From Adiantum capillus-veneris (Eukaryota; Streptophyta; Polypodiopsida; Polypodiales; Pteridaceae): a stretch of 64,000 bases of DNA. A program made the translations under genes and the position numbers. How positions within the stretch are numbered: the first letter of the stretch is position 1; the number at the start of each line of letters is the position of its first letter. The DNA is taken from positions 117,476,087-117,540,086 of the forward strand of contig CM043947.1 in the NCBI GenBank assembly GCA_014529385.2, read 5' to 3'. The notes under the pieces were generated by a model that was not told where the DNA came from, ran no database searches, and saw only the letters and a program-made list of their open reading frames with translations. Below, one piece after another: positions 32,196 through 43,271 of the stretch.

Positions 32196-33771
32196 GGTGT
32201 CGTGCTTGAAGAGCCTTGGTGGAAGAAGAGCAGCTTGGAGAAGAAGATTCGAACCCCCTCGTCGCCGCCCATCCCAAATCCCACCCTTGTCACTGCCAAA
32301 AATGCTACCCATCGCTGCCTACCTGTGCCCTCCAGCGTTTTGAAATGTTGCCGCCCACGAGCGTTTTTTCCCCTGCTGACAGCACTGCTGCCCCCCAACC
32401 GATTGCATTCTCAAACACTCGCACGAGAAGCTCTCACCGCCAGCACCCTTGACAACGTCTTCTTCCTACTAACGCCCAGCGTTTTGGAACGTTGTGGGCT
32501 GTAGGTGACGACACCTCATTTAACCCCCCTCCCCTTTTTTGGAGCCAACGTTTTTAAACGTTGTGGGCTGAGTCGGCCCCTTGCTTTGGTGACCCAAAGC
32601 CCAAGAAAGGTGCATCGGAGCAGACACACTATGGGAGTGGTTTGGGAGACGAAGAGGCGAGCAACTTTGGAGTTGAAGAGAGGGATAGCAGAGGGTGCGG
32701 AGCAGCTTGGGAATTGCGAACGAAGGGAACAGTTTGGAGTTCATTTATCGGCTTGGTTCGTGCGGCCATCCTTAAAGTGCGAGAAGGCTTCGCGGAGTTC
32801 CAGATCTTGCAGCTTCATCATGGCCCCCCCCTTGCTCGAACGTCGGCGACATTGACCAAAACCAACAAGTGGCTATGGATAGTAGACCCACCATCTAGTT
32901 AGCGGCCTATGCATTGACAAAGTTCTGAAGGAAACCGGCAAATTGTTTGGCTCGAGATTGTGAAGCCAAAAGCAAATGGACGAGTTTGTTAGAGGACACA
33001 AGCACAGGCAAGCTTGACAAGGATTGCAGTACCAATACTCAGTTAGTTGCCTCGGTACCCACGAGGTCTGACAACTCTTGTTATGAATGTGACACAACGC
33101 TTTGTTTGGCTCGGAGTTTGAAGCCAAAGGCAAAAGCAACAATTCACAGATAGACAAAGACAAAGGCAAGCTAGACATAGATTACAGTAATAAAGATTTG
33201 ACAAAGGAAATCAGCATGGCACATGTGGCGGCGGCCACAATGGCCTCAACATCAAATTTCTAGTCAAAGGGAAATTGCCACCACTAGCTTCAGCCAACGA
33301 GAGGCTTGTGAGTGGCAGAGAGGGGCAAACAGTGCTCCCTATAATTAATTTGGACCCTTGTGTTGAAATTCAGGTTATCGCTGTTTAGACCCGTAGGTTG
33401 GAGTTCAAGGCACATGCATCTGGCAGGGAACCAATCAGACATATCTAAAACACTATGGAGGATGAGTGCACCAATCCATTGTTGTTGGTCAGATTATAGA
33501 CAGGGTGTGTTCCATAATTTATTATCTAGGAGTATTATATTTCGGACGTGATGTGTCCACTGTTCACGAACGGGGATTCTTGGACGTAGTGTAGTCTGTA
33601 ATTCAAAGTTTCTAAAAAGGCAATCGATGCTCAAGTTGGCATTCTTAGGTACAAAGTTGAGGGTAGCTATTCACAGGTGTATCCAGCATTACCATTGTTG
33701 TTGAGGTGTTATGATAGCTTCTTCATCGACTTGGTCTCACTATTGATGTCCACTATGAGCTGCAGAGAGGG

Positions 33772-33960
33772 TGTTAGAGTTTTGGCATCTCAAGTGAACT
33801 GTCCAATGTGATCCCATTATTCCTTTTGGCTTTTAGGTATTGAATTTAATTATTTGTCGAAGTCTGGGTAGGGCAATTTATTGAGGTTGCTATATAAGCA
33901 ACCCTTGCCTCCATTGTATACACATTCAGTTATTCATTGCGAAGGTTGATTGGTTCAAGA

Positions 33961-34033
<73 letters not shown>

Positions 34034-34063
34034 TTCTACGCTTCCACATCATCGACTTTGACA
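33772..34063 (+). repeat. LTR-B, 3' copy of B1
   Basis: TGTTAGAGTTTTGGC to CTTTGACA with TATATAAGC and a CT tract (33963-34030) longer than in the 5' copy, showing that the microsatellite changed after insertion. Confidence 0.9.
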
Positions 34064-34068
34064 TCCCT

Positions 34069-34810
34069 TGGATCGGCAATTAAATGGAGACAGCTATGCC
34101 ATTTGGAAAGCTACCATGATGGCGGTCTTTGACTCTTACGAGCTTGGAGGGTTTGTCTCAAGCAACTTTCAAAAGCCAAAGGACCTGGCGGAAGTTATGG
34201 AAGCGTGTCAATGCTCGGATCCGGTCTTTCATTATCCTCAACAATACACCATTAGTTATTAGCCATATACGATTGATGAAAGATGCAAAGTTGATTTGGG
34301 ATCGGCTTTCTTCCCTTTATAATCGACTCTCTCCAATGAAACGAACAGCCCTCGAGGTGCAGTTGAGGACCTTGGATGCGAAGCACTCTTCCATGCGGGA
34401 TCACATCAACAAGATGCAGGAGGTTTGGCAAGAGATACTTCATATGGGAAAGCTTATTTATTCAAAGGACATCATCCAGCTCTTGGCCCAATTGCCTCCT
34501 TGGTACACTAACTTCTATTCTTCCTTGATTACGAGTGGCCGGCTAAATAATATCTCTTGGGACGAGATTGTTCGAATGGTATTGGACCAAGAGGAGCGGT
34601 TCAATACAGGGAAAAAGTCAGGCTCCGAAGCTTTGACCAGTTCTTCCAACAACAACAAGAAGCATAAGGGTAAGAAACAACACCAAAGACAAGAAGAGTG
34701 ATGCCGAGCATGAAGCCTTGAAGGCAAATCGGCATTGCAACAGTTGCGGTGAGAAGGGCCATTATTGGAGGAAGTGTCCAAAGCGGCTTGGAGAGGCTTC
34801 GACTTCATCG
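34069..34810 (+). pseudogene. gag: Element A gag, main piece with CCHC knuckle
   Basis: Continues after B1: LNGDSYAIWKATMMAVF; then, after a shift near 34190, KDAKLIWDRLSSLYNRLSP, LEVQLRTLDAKHSSM and INKMQEVWQEIL, typical of the UBN2-type copia gag. The frame shifts again at 34701, followed by the knuckle CNSCGEKGHYWRKC (34738-34779). This protein would form the particle; it is broken here. Confidence 0.85.
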
Positions 34811-35871
34811 AAGGCACTGGTGCAGTCATCAACGGCCTTTGTTCATTTGGAGATTCTCCCCTCGACAGACTCTCCAGGGACATCGGAGGCTACAATGACT
34901 CTTGCGGGTCAAGATGATCGTTATTGGATTCTTGACAGTGGTGCCTCACGGCACATGACACCTTCAAAGGATCTTTTTGTCCAACATGGGACGACACTGT
35001 GATACTGGCGACAAATTTGAAATTCCTATTCACAGCAAGGGTTCCATGGAGCTCATTCCCGACGGCAGAATGGGTATGCATACCTCCAAGGTACTTTATG
35101 CTCCAAAGCTGGGGATTCATCTCATGTCTGTGCACGAGGTGTGCGAGCTTGGCATGGAGGTGATCTTTACAAAGGACTCGGTGTCTATTCGGGATCTGCA
35201 ATTTGGCAAAGGTCAAAGGGGGATCGATGGAGAACGGACTCTACAGGCTCCATGCTCTTTCTTCAGGACACAGATACCCACAAGTGAACTTTGGCATTAC
35301 AAATTTGGTCATTTGAATAATGATGCTCTTCGGCTTGCTTTTCGTGAGATGCTTACAAGCATTAGCAGATGTTGGGAGTAAGTAAGGGAAATACATTACT
35401 TTCATTCGTGGGAAGCAACATCGAGAATCTATTCAGAGGCTTGCCACACGCAGAGCCATTGCCATTTTGGAGTTGGTTCACACCGACCTTTGTGGACCTA
35501 TGCAGACCCCTTCCCTCGGCAAGGCTCTTTATTTGATGTTATTGGTGGATGATTTCAATTGCTTTACTTGGGTATAGTTTCTACAACACAAGCACGAGAC
35601 ATTTGGCCTCTTCAAGAATTAGCGTTCTCTTGTGGAGAAGGAAAGCAATCAAGTGTTGAAGACTATTCGATCGGACAAAGGTGGGGAGTTTACTTCCAAT
35701 GCTTTTTTTCACTTATGTGAGGACCATGGTATCAAGCGAGAGCTTGCTCACCTTCAGAGAATGGAGTTGTGGGCGGAAGAATAGAACAGTGGTTTAAATG
35801 GCACAGACCATGCTTGAGCATCGAGACTTGCCAAAGTCTCTATGGGCAGAGGCAGTTGCGACGGCTGTCCA
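34811..35871 (+). pseudogene. Element A protease and integrase, first part
   Basis: The protease site reads WILDSGASRHMTPSKDLF (about 34924-34977), the D-S-G triad of copia proteases. After a shift come ELWHYKFGHLNNDALR (GAG-pre-integrase, about 35288), LVHTDLCGPMQTPSLGKALY (first catalytic Asp, about 35472), LLVDDFNCFTWV and TIRSDKGGEF (second Asp, about 35668). Stops occur at about 35576, 35621 and 35782. The frame ends at the GTCCA target of B2. Confidence 0.85.
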
Positions 35872-36137
35872 TGTTGGAGTTTATGGCATTTCAAGTGAAC
35901 TACCCAAAGTGATCCCATTATTTATTTTGGCTTTTAGGTATTTGTTTTACTTATTTGTCAAAGTCTAGGCAAGGCAATTTACTAAGGTGGGTATATATGT
36001 GACCCTTTGCCCCCATTGTACATTTATCAGTTTTCTTTGCCAAGGTTGGTTGGTTCAGGAGACTTTCTCTCGTTCTCTCTCTCTCTCTCCCGTGCTTTCT
36101 CCCCTTGGTCTCTACGCTTCCGCATCGTCGACTGACA
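35872..36137 (+). repeat. LTR-B, 5' copy of B2
   Basis: TGTTGGAGTTTATGGC to CGACTGACA. The CT tract is short and interrupted (36074-36089) compared with B1. Confidence 0.85.
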
Positions 36138-36149
36138 TGGTATCAGAGC
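36138..36149 (+). promoter_or_regulatory. B2 primer-binding site
   Basis: TGGTATCAGAGC, identical to the canonical site, followed by CTTGGTGGAGCAAGG. Confidence 0.85.
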
Positions 36150-36378
36150 CTTGGTGGAGCAAGGCGACACCTTGAAGAGAACCTCTGAAGATCCTCTCCC
36201 TTGCTGGCAGCGCTCCTCTCCTTCTACCTTCTCTGACAGCGTTTTAAAACGCTGGAATTGACGGTGCCACTTACCTCCTCCCCGCCCTTTACATGTTGTC
36301 GTGGTTGCAACAAGCCCTAGCATTAGCGTTTCGAAACGTTGTTGGGCATGCTATTGACAACACCATAGTACCCCCCAC

Positions 36379-37014
36379 TGTAACAAATTGATGACGTGTC
36401 AAAGCCTAAAGAAGGGAGCCAACTTACAGATTCCGGCCGAGGGGCCTAAACCCTAAGAAGAACAAGTAACACAAGAAGTGTCACATAGTGATGACGTGGT
36501 TGCCCAAGAGCAAAAACCCTAACCCTAAAACCTGAAAACCCTAATTCTGCTGCCAAAAACCCTAAAACTGCAGAAACCCTAACCCTAACCCTAAGGGCAA
36601 CAGGGAGATTTCCACGTTTTGCGCTGGTTGATGACGTGGCAAGCTGTACGGATTTCCATAAATTACGCTGGCAGCTTTTGGCATTGTTTTTGGACCAGAA
36701 ACTTTTGAGTTTTCAAGGTTTTTAACTGTAACTGCTTTTCAAGCCAAGGGCCTTTAAATATGAGGTTAGGGCTCATTCTCTGGCATGCTTCCTGGACAAG
36801 GTGCAGAGCCTAGAGTACCGGATTGTACTATGTTGATGCAATATAAAGAAATACCGAAAGGGGCGCCAAGGTTTGGGGCCAATACTCTCTGGGGTGGAAT
36901 TCCGACACTTCGCGTCGCGTGTCGTCTCTCTCTTTCAGTTCAATTGTTATTGAAGTGCTAAAAGTCTGTTCAGTTTGCTCTTTTCTATTGGCACGTGGTG
37001 CCCGTCTTGTGACA
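36379..37014 (+). repeat. LTR-C, 5' copy of C1
   Basis: TGTAACAAATTG to CTTGTGACA. It has CCCTAA tracts resembling plant telomere repeat (36508-36596), a TTTAAATATGA box (about 36752) and the GAAAGGGGCGCC block (36845-36905). Confidence 0.9.
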
Positions 37015-37015
37015 G

Positions 37016-37027
37016 TGGTATCAGAGC
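37016..37027 (+). promoter_or_regulatory. C1 primer-binding site
   Basis: TGGTATCAGAGC one base after the LTR, the same spacing as LTR-D. Confidence 0.9.
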
Positions 37028-37851
37028 ATCAGCGTGTGCTTTTTTGAAAAAATACCGGTCCCACAAAAGAGCAGACAGAGCAAACGAGAGACTTTATTTG
37101 AGGTATCTTCGCTCAGCAACCTGGACTTATTAGCCACTCCCACCCTTACTTCATCGCACATCGGGCGTGCCCCCGTCTTCACCACTCATGTCTTACAGGG
37201 CATAAGCCATTAAGATAACTTACAAGAGAAGGATCAAAGATTTGTTTCGAGTCACTGTTTTTCTCAGAGGCAGTGCCATGCAAATGTTGATGTCTACAGC
37301 TACCAAGCAGCATACTCCAAGTACTTGGCAAGCTTTCAAGGGGAAAAAAAAAATGCCCGAAGTTATATGGTTTCTGACATCTTCCTTCGGAGTGCAACTT
37401 CTGGCAGAGTGGGTTATTCTGAAATGCTTGCCATGGAAACCCTAGCAGATTATATCTTGAAATTTCTCGACATCTCTCAATAGATGTCTCTTCTCGAGTT
37501 GATAACCTTGGAGGTTCGATGTGATTGCTATCTCTTGGGACTACCATCGCCGCCAAAGAAACACTGTCGTCCAAGAGCTAATGGACCATGCTGTGCTCAG
37601 CTACGACCTTATGGAATGAACCTAACTCTAGTTTTTGGTGCAGGTTTCAAGATGGAAAGTCAGTCAACTTTTCGAGCTCGACTGATGTCGAGATTGCTTT
37701 TTAAGTTTGAGTTCTGTTTAATCTTGTTTGGTGATCCTGTTTGGAATTTGTTTGAAATGGATGGTATCTGTTTTGAACCTGTTTTGGTGCCAATTTGAAT
37801 TGTTTGACTCTCGAGTGGAGAAGTGAGAAATATTGTTTTGTTATTGTTTGA

Positions 37852-38214
37852 ACCTCGGAACGACACGGGCCGATGCCTGGGGAGCGTTTTGTTGTATGTT
37901 TGAAAACCTCGGAGCGACGCAAGCCGATGCTTGGGGAGCGTTCCGTTGTATGCTAGAAAACCTCCGAACGACGTAGGCAGATGCCTGGGGAGCGTTTGGT
38001 TGTATGCTTGAACCTCCAAGCGAAGCAGACTGCGATCTGGGGAGCGTTTGGTTGTACAGTCCTCTGAGCTAATGGCCCGGACCTTTTTAGGTTATTTGCG
38101 GGGGGAGTGACGAGGTAGTCGTTGAGGAGCGTTTGGTTGTACAGTCCTCTGAGCTCATGGCCCGGACCTTTTTAGGTTATTTGCGGGGGGAGTGACGAGG
38201 TAGTCGTTGAGTAG
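37852..38214 (+). repeat. Tandem repeats in C1 interior (about 60 and 86 bp units)
   Basis: Four diverged units of about 60 bp around AACCTC.GA.CGA and TGGGGAGCGTTTGGTTGTA, then two nearly identical 86-bp units (TCCTCTGAGCT.ATGGCCCGG to GTAGTCGTTGAG). A related single unit occurs in C2 at 43280-43330. Confidence 0.85.
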
Positions 38215-38448
38215 CTTTATACCGCAAACCGTTTGTCTCGGGGGAGTGCTAAGCGGGGCTGTTTGTTGTGTCTTGTAACATGCATATGTAAGCATTTGTG
38301 TTGCATTGTGATGTGCCAATTACTGAATATTCCTAATTGGATGAGATTGCCTGGGTATGTAATTTTAGTGCATCAAGACACCCGTGGAAGATCAGTACGG
38401 TCTGGGTGTGATGGACTACGCCAGAATATCAAGAGTTCCGATCTGGAC

Positions 38449-38578
38449 GAAAGGAGAAGCTAACTCCTTGATCAAAACAACCGAAAGGAGAAGCTAACTC
38501 CTTGATCAAAACAACCGAAAGGAGAAGCTAATTCCTTGATCAAAAGAGCAAAAAGGAGAAGCTAACTCCTTAATAAAT
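38449..38578 (+). repeat. Four tandem 34-bp hairpin units before the C1 3' LTR
   Basis: AAGGAGAAGCTAACTCCTT is repeated four times with spacer GATCAAAACAACCGA. Each unit can pair AAGGAG with CTCCTT around an 8-nt loop. C2 lacks the array at the corresponding place (43540-43600), so it expanded in C1. Confidence 0.85.
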
Positions 38579-38690
38579 AGAGCCAACTGGTTGTCCCTCG
38601 GAATGTCCCTCGAAAATTTTTGAGCTAGCTTGAGTTGTTTTGCAGATATGTTGTAATCGCGGATGATTACTCTCTTTCAAGAAGGGAAGG

Positions 38691-39382
38691 TGTAACAAAC
38701 TGCTGACGTGTCAAAGCCTAAAGAAGGGAGCCAACTTACAGATGCCGCCCGAGGGGCCTAAACCCTAAGAAGAACAAGTAACAGAAGAAGTGTCATAAAG
38801 TGATGACGTGGTTGCTCGAGAGCAAAAACCCTAACCCTAATTTCTGCCCGAAACCCTAACTACTGAAACCCTAATTCTGGAAACCCTAACCCTAAAACCT
38901 GCAAACCCTAATTTTGGTGCCAAAAACCCTAAAATTGCAAAAACCCTAACCCTAACCCTAAGGACAGCAGGGAGAATTTTGCTTTTTGCGTTGGCTGATG
39001 ACGTGGCAGGTTGTACGGATTTCCGTAAATTATGCTAGCAGCTTTTGGCATTGCTTTTTGGACCAAAAGCTTTTGAGTTTTAAAGGCTTTTTACGATAAC
39101 TGCTTTTCAGGCCGAGGGCCTTTAAATATGAGGTTAGGGCTCATTCTCTGGCATGCTTCCAGGAGAAGGTGCACAGCCTAGAGTACCGGCTTGTACTATG
39201 TTGATGCAATATAAAGAAATACCGAAAGGGGCGCCAAGGTTTGGGGCCAATACTCTCTGGGGTGGAATTCCGCCACTCCGTGTCGTGTGTCGTCTCTCTC
39301 TTTCAGTTCAATTGTTATTGAAGTGCTAAAAGTCTGTTCAGTCTGCTCTTTTCGATTGGCACGTGGTGCCCGTCTTGTGACA
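38691..39382 (+). repeat. LTR-C, 3' copy of C1 (left inversion junction)
   Basis: Same termini as 36379-37014. CCCTAA tracts at 38826-38962 and the GGGGCGCC block at 39213-39273. The sequence immediately to its right (39383) is element A pol on the minus strand rather than B2, so this LTR is an inversion junction. Confidence 0.9.
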
Positions 39383-39667
39383 ATGCTCCATGAAACTGCT
39401 CGTGAGCCAAAAGAAAAGGTGGTTGGGTACAACATCCCTTTTCTCTGGATCATAGAGTCGATATCCCTTGGAAAGAGAGTTGTAGCCGACAAAAATCAAT
39501 CTCTGGGACTTGGAGTCAAACTTCCCCCTTTGCTCGTTCGGTACATGTACATAGGCATCACTCCCAAAAATCCGAAAGTGGGAGACGTCGGGCTTCTTAC
39601 TAAAATAGGCTTTAAATAGTGTCTTTTTAGGAATTGAAGAGGTTGGAGATTGGTTTATGGTATGGAC
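39383..39667 (-). pseudogene. Element A integrase C-terminal part (inverted)
   Basis: Minus-strand reading: INQSPTSSIPKKTLFKAYF, KKPDVSHFRIFGSDAYVHVP, RLIFVGYNSLSKGYRLYDP. This is the stretch that follows the copia integrase core. It joins the plus-strand integrase ending at 35871 through the shared GTCCA, so it is the continuation of the same gene, flipped. RT should follow but does not. Confidence 0.85.
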
Positions 39668-39703
39668 TGTCAAAGTCGACGATGCAAAAGCGTAGAGACC
39701 AAG

Positions 39704-39754
<51 letters not shown>

Positions 39755-39946
39755 TCCTAAACCAACCAACCTTGGCAATGAATAACTGATACATTGTACA
39801 ATGGGGGCAAGGGGTCATATATATACCCACCTCGGTAAATTGCCCTATCCAGACTTTGACAAATAAGTAAAACAAATACCTAAAAGCCAAAATAAATAAT
39901 GGGATCACTTTGGGCAATTCACTTGAGATGCCATAAACTTTTAACA
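39668..39946 (-). repeat. LTR-B, 3' copy of B2 (inverted)
   Basis: On the minus strand TGTTAAAAGTTTATGGC to CGACTTTGACA, preceded by a CTACAGAGAGGG purine tract (39947-39958). The GA run at 39707-39752 is the LTR's CT tract read from the other strand. Confidence 0.88.
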
Positions 39947-41365
39947 CCCTCTCTGTAGCTCATAGTGGACATAAATAGTGAGACTAAGTCGATGAAGAAG
40001 CTACCATGGACACCCTAGTAACACCAGTCATGCGGGATACACCTCGGATTTGCTACCCTCAACTTTGTACCTTAGAAGAATGCCATCTTGAGCATCGGTT
40101 TCCTTTTTAGAAAATTAAACTATAGATCACACTACGTCCAAGAATCCCCATTGGTGAACTATGAACACATCACGTCCAAAAATAATAATACTCCAAGATA
40201 ATGAACTATGGAACACATCCTGTCCATGATCTGACCAACAACAATGGACTGGTGCACTCATCCATAGTGTTTTAGATACGTCTAATAGGTTCCTTGCCAT
40301 CTAGATGCATGTGCCTTGAACTTCCACCCACGAGTTCAAACACTGATAATTTGAACTCCAACACAAGGGTCCAAATTGATTATAGGAGCACTGTTTGCCC
40401 CTCTCTGCCACTCACAAGCCTCTCTCTGGTTGAAGCTAGTGGCGGCAACTGCCCTTTGACTAGAAATTTGGTGCCGTGGCCACTGTGGTCGCCACCTCGT
40501 GTGCCATGCCGATCTCCTGTCAAATCCTTATCACTGTAATCTCTGTCCAGCTTGCCTTTGTCTTTGTCTATCTGTAGCTTTTTCCTTTGGCTTCAAACTT
40601 CCAAGACAAACAAAGCATCGTGTCACAATTAGAACAACTATTGTCTGATCTCATGGGTACCGAGGCAGCTAACTGAGTACTGGTACTGTCATCCTTGTCA
40701 AGCTAGCCTTTGCCGTTGTCTTCTAGCGAACTTGTGCATTTGCTTTTGGCTTCACAATCTCCAGCCAAACAATTTTCGGTTTCCTTGAGAACTGTGCCAG
40801 TGCATAGGCCGCTAACTGGATGGTCGATCTGCGATCCATAGCCAATTGTTGGTTTTGGTTGATGTTGCTGGGGCTCGAGCAAGGGGAGGCCATGTTGAAG
40901 TTGCAAGATCTGGATAGTGTACCTTCTTGCACTTCAAAAGGTGGCGGCACAATCTCCAAGCTGCTCCACATACCTTGCACAGAGAGCTCCATACAAAATG
41001 GGCTCCAAGTTCCACCTTTCCAAGCCGTCCCTTAAGACTCGGCTCGGCCCCTTTATTTGTTGCTCAATGCTCGGCACGGCCCCGTCATAAACTTTGGCTA
41101 TCAATTTTGTGGTCGACTATCCTCCCTCTCAGCGGCCAACCCACCCCGAGGAGGATCCTAGTGTTTTAAAATGCTAGATTAACCAAGGTTTGGGGGAAGG
41201 GGAGGGGAAGTCCAAAATGCTTCCAGCCAGTAGGCATTTTAAAACGCAGGCAGCAGAGAAGGGGTCCGGTGTCATTGCAAAGGCTTGGCCGCAGCGAGCG
41301 TTCCAAAACGCAAGCAAGAGAAGGCAAGCCGTCAAGTAGCGTCTTAAAACACTGTCTAGAGTGGG
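39947..41365 (-). mobile_element. Element B2, 3' part of interior (inverted)
   Basis: Minus-strand homologue of the B1 interior: the region with GTGGCCACTGTGGTCGCC and the AAATTTCTAGTCAAAGGG counterpart (40450-40520) matches 33220-33280. Palindrome-like GTTTT..AAAAC units lie at 41157, 41231, 41295 and 41335. No coding domain. Confidence 0.8.
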
Positions 41366-42051
41366 TGTCACAAGACGGGCACCACGTGCCAATAGAAAAG
41401 AGCAGACTGAACAGACTTTTAGCACTTCAATAACAATTGAACTGAAAGAGAGAGACGACACGCGACACGGAGTGGCGGAATTCCACCCCAGAGAGTATTG
41501 GCCCCAAACCTTGGCGCCCCTTTTAGTATTTCTTTTTATTGCATCAACATAGAACAAGCCGGTACTCCAAGCTCTGCACCTTCTCCAGGAAGCATGCCAG
41601 AGAATGAACCCTAACCTCATATTTAAAGGCCCTTGGCCTGAAAAGCAGTTACAGTAAAAAGCCTTTAAAACTCAAAAGCTTCTGGTATAAAAAGCAATGC
41701 CAAAAGCTGCCAGTGTAATTTACATCAATCCGTACAGCCTGCCATGTCATCAACCAACGCAAAACGCAAAAATCTCCCTGCTGTCCTTAGGGTTAGGGTT
41801 AGGGTTAGGGTTAGGGTTAGGGTTTCTACAGTTTTAGGGTTTTTGGCAACAGAATTAGGGTTTGCCGGTTTTAGGGTTAGGATTTCTAAAATTAGGGTTT
41901 TTGGTAAAAATTAGGGTTAGGGTTTCCGCTCTCGAGCAACCACGTCATCACTTTGTGACACTTCTTCTGTTACTTGTTCTTTAGGCCCCTCGGCCGGCAT
42001 CTGTAAGTTGGCTCCCTTCTTTAGGCTTTGACACGTCAACAGTTTGTTACA
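41366..42051 (-). repeat. LTR-C in opposite orientation (right inversion junction)
   Basis: Minus-strand TGTAACAAACTG to CTTGTGACA. Telomere-like tract at 41788-41935 (as GGGTTAGGGTTA on the plus strand) and the conserved block at 41474-41535. On its left lies inverted B2 with GTGGG; on its right AGCAG and element A RNase H. Confidence 0.9.
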
Positions 42052-42378
42052 AGCAGCAAGAAACAACCAACAGTTGTCTTGTCTTCCACATAGGCAGAGT
42101 ACCGTGTTGCTTGCAGTGCTACATGTGAGTCATTGTGGATTCGGAGGCTACTTTTGGAGATGGGAATTTCCCAGCAAACGACCATTATGTACTTAGACAA
42201 CCAGAGTTGTATAGCAATTGCGAGGAACCCTATGTTCCATGCTCGGACTAAGCATATAGAGATACACTACCATTTTGTTCGTGAGAAGACCAAGCATGGC
42301 TCTATCCAACTAGAGTACATCCCAACTTCGAATAACCCTACTGACATCTTCACCAAACCTCTTCCACAAGCAACATAA
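42052..42378 (+). pseudogene. Element A RNase H C-terminal end
   Basis: KKQPTVVLSST, a TAG in place of the next codon, then AEYRVACSATCESLWIRRLL, MYLDNQSCIAIARNP, HARTKHIEIHYHFVRE and PTDIFTKPLP. This is the canonical end of copia pol. Preceded by the LTR-C, with RT missing. Confidence 0.9.
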
Positions 42379-42423
42379 TCCTATCATGCCAGCTCCCTTG
42401 AACTTGTTTCCCGTCCAGGAGCT

Positions 42424-42432
42424 GAGAGAGGG
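42424..42432 (+). promoter_or_regulatory. Element A polypurine tract
   Basis: GAGAGAGGG directly before the 3' LTR; the same neighbourhood as 5571-5587. Confidence 0.75.

Positions 42433-43271
<839 letters not shown>

Larger units (their letters stand above)
31913..34063 (+). mobile_element. Short LTR element B1, nested in gag of A
   Basis: LTRs 31913-32183 and 33772-34063, flanked by identical TCCCT (31908-31912 and 34064-34068). A primer-like TGGTGTCAGAGT follows the 5' LTR and a CAGAGAGGG purine tract precedes the 3' LTR. The 1.6-kb interior has no gag or pol; it carries palindromes of the CAGCGTTTT..AACGTTG type (32331, 32478, 32545). Non-autonomous, probably mobilised by copia proteins. 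Confidence 0.9.
35872..36378 (+). mobile_element. Element B2, 5' part, nested in integrase of A
   Basis: 5' LTR (35872-36137), intact Met-type primer site and 240 bp of leader, then interrupted by C1. The left target duplication is GTCCA (35867-35871); its partner is on the opposite strand at 39663-39667 (TGGAC). The rest of B2 lies inverted at 39668-41365. The leader has a perfect 16-bp palindrome AGCGTTTTAAAACGCT (36238-36253) and a near one at 36325-36340. Confidence 0.85.
36379..39382 (+). mobile_element. Gypsy-like non-autonomous element C1, nested in B2
   Basis: LTRs 36379-37014 and 38691-39382, primer site 37016-37027 and a GAAGGGAAGG polypurine tract (38681-38690). The left target CCCAC (36374-36378) has its partner at 41361-41365 as GTGGG on the far side of the inversion. 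The interior (37028-38680) has a short gag-like stretch (FLRGSAMQMLMSTATKQHTP, about 37258-37317) and tandem repeats, but no pol. Confidence 0.85.

Noticed and set aside
32069-32277. Frames consisting of Arg-Glu or Leu-Ser dipeptide runs (also at 52476, 56611, 42764, 62782)
   Set aside because: They are translations of GA/CT microsatellites, not proteins.
36508-36600. A true interstitial telomere or chromosome fusion point
   Set aside because: The CCCTAA tracts lie inside LTRs and recur in three LTR-C copies in both orientations, so they moved with the element.
38449-38578. CRISPR-like array (34-bp repeats)
   Set aside because: Spacers are the same sequence in each unit, there are only four units, and the context is a plant retroelement.
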